Assembly (NCBI GenBank): GCA_046350055.1
Contig: JAXMBC010000001.1
Coordinates: 3,162,001-3,226,000 of the forward strand
Origin: JAEUIE01 sp046350055
GTDB lineage: Bacteria; Planctomycetota; Planctomycetia; Gemmatales; HRBIN36
Direction: 5' to 3'
DNA: 64,000 nucleotides
The notes under the pieces were generated by a model. The model ran no database searches, was not told the origin of the DNA, and worked only from the letters and a program-made list of their open reading frames with translations. Made by a program: the position numbers and the translations under genes. Numbering within the stretch: the stretch's first letter is position 1; the number at the start of each line of letters is the position of its first letter. Shown here one piece after another: positions 34,731-44,123 of the stretch.

Positions 34731-34901
34731 CCGAATGATCTATCGCTCCTGTCATGAATGTCCAAGAGCAAGAATGTCGCTGAACCCCGTAGCACAAACG
34801 ATACAAGCTGGGTAACATATTGACTGGGGTAGACTGAGCCCAAGTGCATCCGTTCCTGCCTGTACCCCATGTTTCCTGACTAACCAGAGCACTGTCTCCA
34901 C

Positions 34902-37154
34902 ATGATGTCGATTCGCTGGATCACAGTCTGTCTGCTGATTTCTACTGCGATAGTTTGTGTTGTGCTTGCTGACGAATTGCCAGCAGGTCGGGATCATTAC
35001 GCATTTCGTTCAATTGCTCAGCCACGATTGCCTTCAGTTGGCTGCCAGGCAGTCACCGAGATAGACCGCTTTATTCTTGCTGCACTTGAAGCCAGGAAGC
35101 TTACCATGAATCCGGAGGCGGATCGGGCGACGCTGATTCGCCGGGTCAGTTTTGATCTGACGGGCCTGCCTCCCACCATAGCAGAGTTAGATGCATTCTT
35201 GAGTGACAAGTCGCTCAACGCATATGACAAAATGCTGGAACACTACCTCGCCTCGCCTGATTACGGCCAGCGCTGGGGCAAGTACTGGCTCGACGCTGCA
35301 GGCTATGCAGACAGCAATGGCTACTTCAATGCTGACAGTGATCGGCCGCTGGCATGGAAATATCGCGATTATGTCGTCAGGAGTTTTAATGCGGATAAAC
35401 CCTACGACAAGTTTGTGCGTGAACAACTGGCTGGTGATGAACTCGTTGGCTACACTCCTGCAGGCGATGTGACTCCAGCCATGGTGGAAGGATTGATTGC
35501 CACCCACTTCCTGCGAAACGCCCCGGATGGAACTGGTGAAAGCGATGGTAATCCTGATGAAATACGCACCGACCGCTTTACCGTGCTCGAAGGGAACGTG
35601 CAGAACATCATGAACTGCCTGCTCGGCCTCACTGTTCAATGTGCCCGCTGCCACGACCACAAATTCGAACCGATCAGTCAGAAGGACTATTACTCTCTGC
35701 AGGCAATCCTCTATCCCGTTTATAATCCTGATCGTTGGGTCAAACCGAATGATCGCGTCGTCATCGTTGGCAATAAGGCTGAAATAGCTGCGCGGCAGAG
35801 ACTCACTGAACAGGTCGATAAGCAGATCAAGGCCTTACGAGATAGCCTTGCCTCTTTTGCAGAACCATTGCGGGAACAGTTCCTGGATGAACGTTTGAAA
35901 AACTTCGATGCATCAACCAGTGCGGCTCTGTTGGAAGCAGTGAAGACACCTAAAGACAAGAGAACAGCCAATCACAAGAAACTTCTCAAAACACTTGCCA
36001 AGGTTGTGGAATTCAGCGACGATGATCTTGCAAAGCGATTTCCCGAGTTTGCTGCTTACCGTGAACGGGTGCACAAGACAGTCAAAGAACGTGAAAAGGA
36101 TCGCCCAATTGCGACTGAAAAGATTGCTGCCTATGTCGAGACCGATGCTAACCCTGCAACGCATCACTTGCTGAAGCGAGGCTTACATTCAAAGCCCGGT
36201 GAAGAGGTGCAGCCGGGCATTCCCAGCAGGCTGAGTACTGTGAAGAACGGGTTCAAGATGGAGCCCAGGCCTGCTAGCCAGGTTTCGACCGGTCGACGAA
36301 GTGCATTGGCCCAATGGGTTACTTCAGCAGAAAACCCTCTGTTCGCCCGGGTCATGGTCAACCGCGTCTGGCAATACCATTTCGGGACGGGCCTCGTCGC
36401 TACTGTTGATAACCTCGGTCTCTCCGGGGCGCAGCCATCCCATCCAGAATTGCTTGACTACCTCGCTGCGGAATTCATTCGTACCGGTTGGAGCATCAAG
36501 CAACTCCATCGATTGATCATGAAGTCAGCCGTATACCGGCAGACGAGTACGCCTCGTGACGCACTGGAATCTGTGGATGCAGATAACCGTTTGTTGGCGA
36601 GGTTTCCTCTGCGTCGGCTTGATGCCGAAGCGATCCGTGATGCGATGCTGCAGATCAGTGGTGAACTCGATAAGCGTCTGGATGGACATTATGTCCCCAG
36701 CAAGCGGACTGCTGAGGGCGTTGTAGTCATCGATGACACGACCGACGGTGCATTCAGGCGGTCGATTTATCTGCAGCAGCGTCGTACTCAGGTTGTCACT
36801 TTCCTGCAACTGTTTGATGCACCCGCGATCGTATCCACCTGCGGCACGCGATCGCCTTCCACCGTTCCGCTTCAGTCATTAGTACTACTGAATTCAGAGT
36901 TCGCAATCGCTCGCAGCAGAGCCTTTGCTGCCCGCTTGCTTCGGGACGCAGGGAGCGATACCAGCAAACGACTTGAACTTGCATATCGACTTGCATTGAG
37001 TCGATTGCCTCGCAACGAAGAACGGATTCTCTGCGAGCAATTCCTTTCAGCACAACGTTTAATTTACGCAAACGACAAGGCGGCTGAAACTCGAGCTTGG
37101 GCTGACCTGTGCCAGATGCTGTTTGCAAGTAACGCCTTCCTGTACGTTGAATGA
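34902..37154 (+). CDS. DUF1549/DUF1553 secreted protein without PSCyt1
   Basis: 750 residues, signal peptide ending near VLADE. DUF1549 with LIRRVSFDLTGLPPTIAE and CARCHDHKFEP near 246, a charged central stretch (about 290-420, possibly coiled coil), and DUF1553 with ARVMVNRVWQYHFGTGLV, ending FASNAFLYVE. Compared with the 24693 protein, the N-terminal cytochrome-like domain is missing. ATGA overlap with the downstream DUF1501 gene proves coupling. Confidence 0.9.
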   Translation: MMSIRWITVCLLISTAIVCVVLADELPAGRDHYAFRSIAQPRLPSVGCQAVTEIDRFILAALEARKLTMNPEADRATLIRRVSFDLTGLPPTIAELDAFLSDKSLNAYDKMLEHYLASPDYGQRWGKYWLDAAGYADSNGYFNADSDRPLAWKYRDYVVRSFNADKPYDKFVREQLAGDELVGYTPAGDVTPAMVEGLIATHFLRNAPDGTGESDGNPDEIRTDRFTVLEGNVQNIMNCLLGLTVQCARCHDHKFEPISQKDYYSLQAILYPVYNPDRWVKPNDRVVIVGNKAEIAARQRLTEQVDKQIKALRDSLASFAEPLREQFLDERLKNFDASTSAALLEAVKTPKDKRTANHKKLLKTLAKVVEFSDDDLAKRFPEFAAYRERVHKTVKEREKDRPIATEKIAAYVETDANPATHHLLKRGLHSKPGEEVQPGIPSRLSTVKNGFKMEPRPASQVSTGRRSALAQWVTSAENPLFARVMVNRVWQYHFGTGLVATVDNLGLSGAQPSHPELLDYLAAEFIRTGWSIKQLHRLIMKSAVYRQTSTPRDALESVDADNRLLARFPLRRLDAEAIRDAMLQISGELDKRLDGHYVPSKRTAEGVVVIDDTTDGAFRRSIYLQQRRTQVVTFLQLFDAPAIVSTCGTRSPSTVPLQSLVLLNSEFAIARSRAFAARLLRDAGSDTSKRLELAYRLALSRLPRNEERILCEQFLSAQRLIYANDKAAETRAWADLCQMLFASNAFLYVE

Positions 37155-38575
37155 GGTTTCTCGTGCCGATGCGAATCGACTATGCAATGAACCGGCGGGC
37201 GTTTCTGGGTATGTATGCGGGCGGACTCGGATCGCTTGCACTATCGTATCTTGCAGCAGAAGAACATCGTACGCCTCGAAGTGATCCGCTTGCCCCCAGA
37301 AAACCCCATCACCCAGCCAGGGCCAAGGCAGTCATCTGCCTGTTTCAGCATGGCGGGCCAAGCCAGATGGACTTGTTCGATCCAAAACCTGAGCTGACAC
37401 GACAGCATGGCAAACCGCATCCCGACAAGCTCGAAGTTCATTTTCATACTCAGCAGGGCAAACTGCTTGGCTCGCCCTTTCGGTTTGACAAGTGTGGCAA
37501 GTCGGGTATGGAACTGTCGGAACTGCTCCCTAACACAGCTAAAATTGTCGACGATGTTACTCTGATTCGTTCGATGAAGACCGACTCAGTCGATCACGAA
37601 GCTGCGTTGCGTATGATTCACTCTGGCAAGATATTCCCAGGTCGACCAGCCTGGGGTTCATGGGTGCTTTATGGTCTAGGTACCGAGCGAAAGGAACTGC
37701 CCGCCTACGTTGTACTTTCCGATCCTGGTGGTCTACCCGTCGATGGTACCAACAACTGGTCGTCCGGATTTTTGCCTGCTGTATATCAGGGCACACCATT
37801 CCGGGCAACAGGTTCTCCTGTCGCTCACCTAGCCACTCCTGGCGATGTGTCGGTCGAAGCCAGGCGAAACCAACTCGACTTTCTGAATAAACTCAATGCA
37901 AGTCATTTGCAACATCATCCAAAGAATACCGAACTGGAAGCTCGACTGGGGCACTACGAGCTTGCTGCACGAATGCAGACGGCGGTACCCGATGTCCTTG
38001 ATATTTCCAGGGAGTCGGAAGAAACCCGAAAGCTTTATGGAATCGATAACCCCAAATCGGCTGAGTATGGAAAACGGTGCCTGCTTGCGCGTCGACTGGT
38101 GGAGCGTGGCGTCCGCTTCGTACAGGTCTTCCTGAGTGGTCAGCCGTGGGACACACACAGCAAGAATGCGGAGAACCTGAAGAACCTGTGTGCTATGACA
38201 GATCAGCCCAGTGCCGGACTGGTACTTGATCTCAAGCGTCGGGGGTTGCTCGACTCAACGATTGTAATGTGGACAGGCGAATTTGGCCGACTGCCCATTT
38301 CACAAGGAGCCGATGGACGTGACCATAACCGTCATGCTTTTTCTCTGTGGCTTGCAGGCGGTGGCTTCAAGAAGGGCAACGTTCACGGAAGGACAGACGA
38401 CCTGGGTTACCAGTCCATTGAAAAAGTTGTTCACGTTCCAGAATTGCATGCCACGCTTCTTCACGCTCTAGGTTTGGATCATACGAAGTTGTCCTTCCCG
38501 CACGAAGGACGGAATGACACTCTCACTGACGCGCCTGTGAGCAATGCTGATGTTGTGAAAGACTTGCTGAGCTAA
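37151..38575 (+). CDS. DUF1501 family protein with Tat signal
   Basis: 474 residues if the coupled ATG at 37151 is used; ATG 37169 and 37187 are alternatives, the last starting MNRRAFLGMYAGG right at the Tat motif. Core motifs ICLFQHGGPSQMDLFDPKP, WGSWVLYGLGTERKELP, MWTGEFGRLPISQG and GRDHNRHAFSLWLAGGGFK. Close in layout to the 27460 protein, so these two modules are likely paralogous. Function unknown. Confidence 0.92.
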   Translation: MRFLVPMRIDYAMNRRAFLGMYAGGLGSLALSYLAAEEHRTPRSDPLAPRKPHHPARAKAVICLFQHGGPSQMDLFDPKPELTRQHGKPHPDKLEVHFHTQQGKLLGSPFRFDKCGKSGMELSELLPNTAKIVDDVTLIRSMKTDSVDHEAALRMIHSGKIFPGRPAWGSWVLYGLGTERKELPAYVVLSDPGGLPVDGTNNWSSGFLPAVYQGTPFRATGSPVAHLATPGDVSVEARRNQLDFLNKLNASHLQHHPKNTELEARLGHYELAARMQTAVPDVLDISRESEETRKLYGIDNPKSAEYGKRCLLARRLVERGVRFVQVFLSGQPWDTHSKNAENLKNLCAMTDQPSAGLVLDLKRRGLLDSTIVMWTGEFGRLPISQGADGRDHNRHAFSLWLAGGGFKKGNVHGRTDDLGYQSIEKVVHVPELHATLLHALGLDHTKLSFPHEGRNDTLTDAPVSNADVVKDLLS

Positions 38576-38595
38576 CGGTCTGTTGCATCCAGTGC

Positions 38596-39636
38596 TTACA
38601 CAAACCGCACTCCAGGCTCGCCCGCTACAACTTCTCCAACAATATGCGTCATCATCCGCAGGTTTTGCAAGTGCTCACGCACTGCCTTGGCAGCCTTGGC
38701 AGCAACGACGACTATGAAACCCAGACCACCATTGAAGACACGGTCCATCTCGGCCTGCTCGATGTTACCAAGTCGCTGAAGCCATGGCAGAATCGCTGGT
38801 AGTGGCCAGGTGCCACGCTTGAGCACCACTTCACATCCCTTTGGCAGGATACGGGGGATGTTATCCACCAGTCCCCCACCGGTGATATGGGCCAGGCCGT
38901 GAATCACACCCTCGTCGCGAAATGCGTGGATGGTGTCCAGAATAGCTTTGACGTAGATGCGTGTTGGCTCCAGCATCGCTGCTCCAACGGTGGTGCCCAG
39001 GTCACGGATTTCCTGGTCTACCTTCAGCCTGGCATGATCAAATACCACCTTGCGAGCAAGGCTGTAGCCATTGGAATGAAGTCCAGTGCTCGAAAGTCCC
39101 AGGACAACATCGCCTGGCATGATCGTGGTACCGGTGATGGCCTGATCGCGTTCCACCACACCAACACAAAACCCGGCCAGATCATAGTGCCCTTCATCCA
39201 TGTCACCGGGATGAATAGCAGTTTCTCCTCCAACCAGTGAACAGCCTGCACGCAGGCACCCTGTAGTTACGCCTTCGACAATCTGCTTGAGCTGCTTCGG
39301 ATCGTCCTTGGGCATGCACACGTAGTCGAGAAAGACCAGTGGCTCGGCTCCGCAGCACAGGGCATCGTTAACGCTCATGGCGACTAGATCGATGCCAACA
39401 GTGTCATGCTTGTTCATCAGGCGGGCGACATGGATCTTGGTGCCTACGCCATCAGTGCAGGTGACGAGCAGGGGATCGCGATACTTTTGTAAGTCGAGCG
39501 AATAGAGGCTGGCGAAACTGCCAAAGCCATCGAGCACGCGGGGCGAATGGGTCTGCTTCGCCAGCGGCGCAATTGCAGAGATACCCTCTTCATATAGATC
39601 AAGATTCAGCCCAGCAGATTGATACGTCATCGGCAT
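38596..39636 (-). CDS. purM: Phosphoribosylformylglycinamidine cyclo-ligase
   Basis: 346 residues, the normal size of PurM (AIR synthetase), the fifth step of purine synthesis: ATP-dependent ring closure of FGAM to AIR in the cytoplasm. Motifs are clear: YQSAGLNLDLYEEG, DGVGTKIHVARLM, GIDLVAMSVND, GGETAIHPGDM, GLSSTGLHSNGYSL, HITGGGLVDNIPR and FNGGLGFIVVV. GGGGGAG precedes the ATG. It is the last gene of the minus-strand series, 54 bases after the TIGR03067-type gene. No other purine gene is nearby. Confidence 0.97.
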   Translation of the reverse strand: MPMTYQSAGLNLDLYEEGISAIAPLAKQTHSPRVLDGFGSFASLYSLDLQKYRDPLLVTCTDGVGTKIHVARLMNKHDTVGIDLVAMSVNDALCCGAEPLVFLDYVCMPKDDPKQLKQIVEGVTTGCLRAGCSLVGGETAIHPGDMDEGHYDLAGFCVGVVERDQAITGTTIMPGDVVLGLSSTGLHSNGYSLARKVVFDHARLKVDQEIRDLGTTVGAAMLEPTRIYVKAILDTIHAFRDEGVIHGLAHITGGGLVDNIPRILPKGCEVVLKRGTWPLPAILPWLQRLGNIEQAEMDRVFNGGLGFIVVVAAKAAKAVREHLQNLRMMTHIVGEVVAGEPGVRFV

Positions 39637-39690
39637 CGAACATCTCCCCCTATCCCATTTGTATGAAAAGAGAGGGATGGCTTCCGCTGG

Positions 39691-40104
39691 CTACTTCCTG
39701 CTCTTTTTCCAGATGGAGTAAGCAGTTGGTGTGCCTTCTTTTGATTCAAAGGCAGTGGGTCGAGGCTGGCCGGGATTACTATTGCAAATCTTGAATTCAT
39801 CGCCTTTCACATCATAGATGCCAAGAGCAACTTTGCCCTTGTTGGGGCCATCGAGGAATTCGAGGTCGATTTCCTTGGGCGTGGACTTCTCGTTCACTTT
39901 GAACTTCAGCTTCTGCAGGGGCTTATCGAAGAGGGATACGATCATGGTGTCCTTCTCCACAGTGCGGAAGAGGGTTTCTACCACCTCTTCAGGCTGCTTC
40001 TGACCCGCACGCACCTGCATCGTGCAACTCCATTCACCCTGCAAACGGTCGAGGTCGGTCTGGGCAGATTGAGTAATCAACAGTGTTGTGCAAATCAGCC
40101 ACAT
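39691..40104 (-). CDS. TIGR03067-type small protein
   Basis: 137 residues from ATG 40104, preceded by GGAGACC; the frame is open far upstream inside ltaE, but that part is antiparallel to known sequence. The N-terminus (MWLICTTLLITQSAQTD) is a short signal. LDRLQGEWSC, TPKEIDLEFLDGPNKGK, LGIYDVKGDEFKICNS and PTAFESKEGTP form the lipocalin-like TIGR03067 pattern, a planctomycete-rich family of unknown role. One base separates it from the stop of ltaE. Confidence 0.85.
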   Translation of the reverse strand: MWLICTTLLITQSAQTDLDRLQGEWSCTMQVRAGQKQPEEVVETLFRTVEKDTMIVSLFDKPLQKLKFKVNEKSTPKEIDLEFLDGPNKGKVALGIYDVKGDEFKICNSNPGQPRPTAFESKEGTPTAYSIWKKSRK

Positions 40105-40105
40105 G

Positions 40106-41161
40106 TCAGGGTCTCCTGTCCAAAAGTAGAGAGAGAACGTCAGCCGTATACTCGATCTCATTTTTGTTGACATCGAGATGAGTGACAAAACGGATGGTTT
40201 GGTTAGCAGTGGGCAGGGCAAGAATGCTGTGCTGTTGTAATCGCTCAGAGAGCTGCAATGCTGTGCCGTACCTGGGATCGATATTAACAAACAGCAGATT
40301 GGTATCGACCGAGGCTGAGGCAGTACTCAGTCCAGGGATGCTGGCGATTCGTTGGGCAAGGCGTTGAGCGTTAGCGTGGTCTTCGGCTAACCGCTTGACA
40401 TGATGATTCACAGCATAGCGTGCAGCAGCAGCCAGGACACCGACCTGCCGCATGCCACCGCCAAACATCTTGCGGAATCGTCGTGCTCGATGGATGAAAT
40501 CTCTCGGTCCGACGAGAGCAGAGCCGACCGGGGCACCAAGGCCTTTGCTGAAGCAGACGGAAACCGAATCGAAATGCTGGGTCCACGTGGGGAGCGAAAT
40601 GCCTGTTGCAATGCTGGCGTTCCAGAGGCGAGCACCATCCAGATGCATGGCGAGTCCTTCTGCACGGGCCCACTTGCTGATGCGTTCGATCTTCTCCAGC
40701 GGGTATATCTTGCCTCCACCTCGGTTGTGCGTGTTCTCCAGGCAGACCAGGCGAGTGCGGGGCAGGTAATCAGCCTCACCTTTCACTTGCCCTTCAAGCA
40801 TGTCAACGTCAAGAATGCCATCGGGGCCATAGAAACTGCGGCACATCACGCCACTGAGTGCAGCTGGAGCACCGGTCTCGTAATGAACGATATGGCAATT
40901 GCCGTCACACAGCAGTTCATCGCCCGGCTGGGTATGGCAGCGAATGGCCAACTGGTTGGACATCGTTCCAGAAGGCACAAACAACGCTGCTTCTTTTTGG
41001 AGAAGATCGGCGACATGTGCTTCCAGCTCGTTGACCGTCGCATCTTCGCCAAAAACATCGTCACCCACCTCGGCGCGGGCCATCGCCTCACGCATGGCAG
41101 GAGTCGGTTTCGTTACCGTGTCAGATCGCAGGTCAATCAGTTTGTCTGGTGGTGGTTTCAT
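40106..41161 (-). CDS. ltaE: Low-specificity L-threonine aldolase
   Basis: 351 residues, fold-type I PLP enzyme. Motifs IDLRSDTVTKPTPAMREAM, GDDVFGEDATVNELE, FVPSGTMSNQLA, LENTHNRGGG, HLDGARLWNA and the PLP-Lys in SVCFSKGLGAPVGS. It cleaves threonine or allo-threonine to glycine and acetaldehyde in the cytoplasm. The ATG overlaps the nuoC stop (ATGA), an odd pairing that suggests simple co-transcription rather than shared function. Confidence 0.95.
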   Translation of the reverse strand: MKPPPDKLIDLRSDTVTKPTPAMREAMARAEVGDDVFGEDATVNELEAHVADLLQKEAALFVPSGTMSNQLAIRCHTQPGDELLCDGNCHIVHYETGAPAALSGVMCRSFYGPDGILDVDMLEGQVKGEADYLPRTRLVCLENTHNRGGGKIYPLEKIERISKWARAEGLAMHLDGARLWNASIATGISLPTWTQHFDSVSVCFSKGLGAPVGSALVGPRDFIHRARRFRKMFGGGMRQVGVLAAAARYAVNHHVKRLAEDHANAQRLAQRIASIPGLSTASASVDTNLLFVNIDPRYGTALQLSERLQQHSILALPTANQTIRFVTHLDVNKNEIEYTADVLSLLLDRRP

Positions 41162-41688
41162 CGGCAGCGGATCCCCTGATATTCCAGTGGATACTCGTAG
41201 TCCTTGCGGAGGGGGTGTCCCACCCAGTCTTCGGCCATCAGGATGCGTTCCAGGTTGGGATGGCCGGTAAACTTCACGCCGCCGAGGTCAAATGCTTCCC
41301 GCTCATGCCAGTTTGCGGCAGGCCAGATACTGCAGATGCTCGGTACTTCGGGGAGTTCACCTGGCTGGTCGTTCTTCCAGCGTGGCAACAGCAGTTTGAT
41401 AGTCAGCCGATGGCGATGGGTAAAGCTGCTCAAATGATATACCACTTCCAGATGTGGTTCAAAACCACACTTGGCGACTTTGGCTGGTTCAGTTTCAAGA
41501 TAATCGACTACCGAGATACAGTTGAGAATGTCAAAGTGAAGGCGAGGATCATCGTGCAGCCAGCGTGCCACTTCAGGCCAATGATCTGGTACTAACACCA
41601 GGTAGGGATCGAGCGCGTCCAGATTCTTGCTCAGCAGTGCATTGCTGAACTGTGCTTCCAGTATCTGTGCCATGTCGCTGGCGGTCAT
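41158..41688 (-). CDS. nuoC: NADH-quinone oxidoreductase subunit C, isolated
   Basis: 176 residues from ATG 41688 (frame open to 41742; GGGGG lies 6-11 bases before this ATG). NuoC/30-kDa subunit motifs: HFDILNCISVVDYL, VVYHLSSFTHRHRLTIK, PSICSIWPAANWHEREAFDLGGV, and the ending GHPNLERILMAEDW..HPLRKDYEYPLEYQG. It belongs to the peripheral arm of complex I. Usually it sits between nuoB and nuoD; here it is alone, coupled to ltaE. Confidence 0.93.
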   Translation of the reverse strand: MTASDMAQILEAQFSNALLSKNLDALDPYLVLVPDHWPEVARWLHDDPRLHFDILNCISVVDYLETEPAKVAKCGFEPHLEVVYHLSSFTHRHRLTIKLLLPRWKNDQPGELPEVPSICSIWPAANWHEREAFDLGGVKFTGHPNLERILMAEDWVGHPLRKDYEYPLEYQGIRCR

Positions 41689-41760
41689 CCGGCACCCCCT
41701 GTGGATACAGTGGATGCTAGTGAGCAGCGGTGAAGCTGGCATGAGAAATACGCTGGCTGT

Positions 41761-43983
41761 CTAGAGACGCCAGTTCAGGGTGCTATTCAGATAGCGGTAA
41801 AACCGCCAGGCGAGAGTACGAGGCGGCACCATGACCTTAACTCTGCCCATCACACCGGGATGGATGGCTGCATCGTGTTCGTCGAGTTCCAGCGTTACCA
41901 TGAAATGCTGACTCTGCGGCTGCTCGATCTGCCGCTGTTCACCTTCGGCCTGCTTGCTTTCAGTAGGTACATCGCCACCATACTTTGTCGATAGTTGGTG
42001 GGGTATCTCCGAAGTCTCTTTGTTTGCAATCGTGGTAATGTGTCCCTTCCAGTAGTTGTAGCCTCGCCCATGAATTCGCACATAAGCTTCGTCGTTCTCG
42101 CTGATCAGATCCTTGTCAGCTGGGGCAACCAGGAAGATGGCACGCAGTCTGGACGCATCGCCAATAACACAGAGTTCTGTGCCCCGATGGAGCAGGTTGC
42201 CTAACTGCTCACGAGGCACGAGTTTCATCACGGTGCCATCGATGGGGGCACGCAGGGTGAGGCGTTCCTGCTGTTTGCGGAGCTGTTGCTGGCCATGTTC
42301 CAGTCGATCGAGCTCCCCCTGTGCTTTGATCAGTTGCCCACCAATCGGGCCCTGACGATTGCTGCTGCTTTGCTGTTGCTGGATTAACGCCTCGATCTGC
42401 TTTTTGACAAGCGGAATCTGCTTGAGAGTGATCTCATACTGCATGGTCAAATCAAGGTTGTTAAAGCGAGCCAGGGGTTGTCCAGCCTTTACAGACTCAC
42501 CGTCCTTCACCAGGAGTTCTGCGAGGAAATTGCCTTCATCTTCCACGACGACGCTTCGCTGGGAAAGAGGATCAGGCTGGATCATCGTGGTGGCTTTCAC
42601 CCGCATAGGCAGCGGGATCAGCATGATGCCTACCAGCACCGTCAGTACAACGGCAGCAGAAACAGCCACACGCACGGGCTTCATATCGGGGAGCCTCCCT
42701 CGGCGATGGATCGATTTACCGAGCTTGTACAGGGGCATACCGATCATTGCTCCCAGGGAGATAGTCCCAAAGAGATAGCTGATCGAGCCCAGTTTGTAGG
42801 GTTCCAGGAAGGTATACATAAAGCCCAGCACACTGAAGGTGATGAGCCAGCGATAGAGCCAGCTGACAATCGCGAAGGTAACGAAAAGAACCTTGCGTCC
42901 CATGCTCATATAGGGCTGGGGTGGAATCTCTATGCCGAGACAGTGCTCCTGCACGACTTCCCCCAAATACTTGTTGGCCTTCTCACGCAGATTGGGAATT
43001 TCCAGCCAGTCTGCCAGCACATAGTATCCATCGAAGCGCATCAATGGATTAGCATTGAACACAAAGGTGCTGACACTGCACACCACCATGAGACTCATGC
43101 TCATGTTGTTGATGAAGGTGCCGTTGTCAGTAGACCACCAGACGAACGTCGCGATAGCAGCGATGATGAGTTCGACGTAAATGCCAGCGGCGCTGATGAC
43201 AATTCGCTGCCATTTGCTGGGCAATGTCCAGGCATCGGAAACGTTGCAATACATGCAAGGAGAGAATACGAGAAAGAGCAGCCCCATCTCGTGCACTTCG
43301 CCGCCGAAGGTTTTACACGAAAGCCCGTGCCCGAATTCATGAATGACTTTAACGACGCCAAGGGCAATCCACAAATAAGCCACAGTCTTCAACGTGAAGA
43401 ACTCGTGGTAGGCCGGCATCTTGGCAACAAAAGTACTCCAGTGTGTGGTCACCAGCATGACCGCGCCAAGCATGATCCCGATGGAGATGTAAAGGAAGAT
43501 CTGTGTGAAGATGAAACCGAAGAAGGGCATCATCTTTTCAAGGATCTTGTCCGGATCGAAGATGGGAATCTTGATGTAGAGAATGTTCATAAACGACTGC
43601 AGAATCTTGCGATTGCGTCGTTTCTTGTAACGTGTGAAAAGCTGTTTGCCTGAGCCGGCATTCTCATTCTGGGCGAGTCCAGCCTGCAGTAACTGAGTGG
43701 TAAATGATTCGAGATCTTCCAGGGTCAGGCGTTCCGGACGGAACCTCAGCTCGAAGGCCTTCTGGGCATCATCCAGGGTGCGGTCGCCATCCATGTAGTC
43801 GAGCAGAAAGCGTTCATGTTCCTTGAAACGATAGTAGCGCAGAGCGACAGGATCCTTAACTACGTAGAAGGTTTTACCTTCATACTTGTGGGGCGCTATC
43901 TGCAAATCGGGACGCAACCGGACACGCACCTTCTTTCTGCGTTCCAGCTCCGAGATTTCTCCCAGGTTTAGCGTCGGATTCAT
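41761..43983 (-). CDS. PqqD-like / site-2-protease (M50) / HlyD fusion protein
   Basis: 740 residues. Residues about 20-105 look like a PqqD-type small winged helix. A membrane metalloprotease core follows: zinc motif HEFGH at 215-219, a Cys-containing loop (SPCMYCNVSD), and the third-ligand motif NPLMRFDGYY with D318, the same order as in S2P/M50 proteases. Several helices follow. From about 440 a helix leads into an HlyD-like periplasmic adaptor: lipoyl half-motif (VVEDEGNFLAELLVKDGESVKAGQPLARF), a Gln-rich coiled coil, then RAPIDGTVMKLV. All protease residues are intact. Third in a row of HlyD-bearing genes. Such architecture recalls peptide-maturation/export proteins, but no peptide gene is visible. 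Confidence 0.85.
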   Translation of the reverse strand: MNPTLNLGEISELERRKKVRVRLRPDLQIAPHKYEGKTFYVVKDPVALRYYRFKEHERFLLDYMDGDRTLDDAQKAFELRFRPERLTLEDLESFTTQLLQAGLAQNENAGSGKQLFTRYKKRRNRKILQSFMNILYIKIPIFDPDKILEKMMPFFGFIFTQIFLYISIGIMLGAVMLVTTHWSTFVAKMPAYHEFFTLKTVAYLWIALGVVKVIHEFGHGLSCKTFGGEVHEMGLLFLVFSPCMYCNVSDAWTLPSKWQRIVISAAGIYVELIIAAIATFVWWSTDNGTFINNMSMSLMVVCSVSTFVFNANPLMRFDGYYVLADWLEIPNLREKANKYLGEVVQEHCLGIEIPPQPYMSMGRKVLFVTFAIVSWLYRWLITFSVLGFMYTFLEPYKLGSISYLFGTISLGAMIGMPLYKLGKSIHRRGRLPDMKPVRVAVSAAVVLTVLVGIMLIPLPMRVKATTMIQPDPLSQRSVVVEDEGNFLAELLVKDGESVKAGQPLARFNNLDLTMQYEITLKQIPLVKKQIEALIQQQQSSSNRQGPIGGQLIKAQGELDRLEHGQQQLRKQQERLTLRAPIDGTVMKLVPREQLGNLLHRGTELCVIGDASRLRAIFLVAPADKDLISENDEAYVRIHGRGYNYWKGHITTIANKETSEIPHQLSTKYGGDVPTESKQAEGEQRQIEQPQSQHFMVTLELDEHDAAIHPGVMGRVKVMVPPRTLAWRFYRYLNSTLNWRL

Positions 43984-43996
43984 CTCTTACCGTCCT

Positions 43997-44120
43997 AAGT
44001 GCTGAGTGCTAAGTCCTGGATAGTTGGTCGTGTGTGCTTAAGTCCTGCCTGTTTCTTTCATGTGGATCGGGAGTGCTTGCCGCCTCCCACCACGTACAGA
44101 GGACATAGCACTCAGGACTT
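43997..44120. repeat. 21-base inverted repeat between two HlyD-type genes
   Basis: The segment 43997-44017 and the reverse complement of 44100-44120 agree at 19 of 21 bases, with 82 bases between. Each arm is built from CTGAGTGCT flanked by AAGTNCT and GTCCT blocks; a further partial copy TTAAGTCCTG lies at 44039-44048. In the minus-strand transcript this would form a long hairpin between the stop of one gene and the start of the next. Confidence 0.7.
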
Positions 44121-44123
44121 TTC

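Noticed and set aside
42478..43653. Long plus-strand frame opposite the S2P-HlyD gene
   Set aside because: Antisense shadow of a clear protein: His/Asp-rich, no family, no ribosome site.
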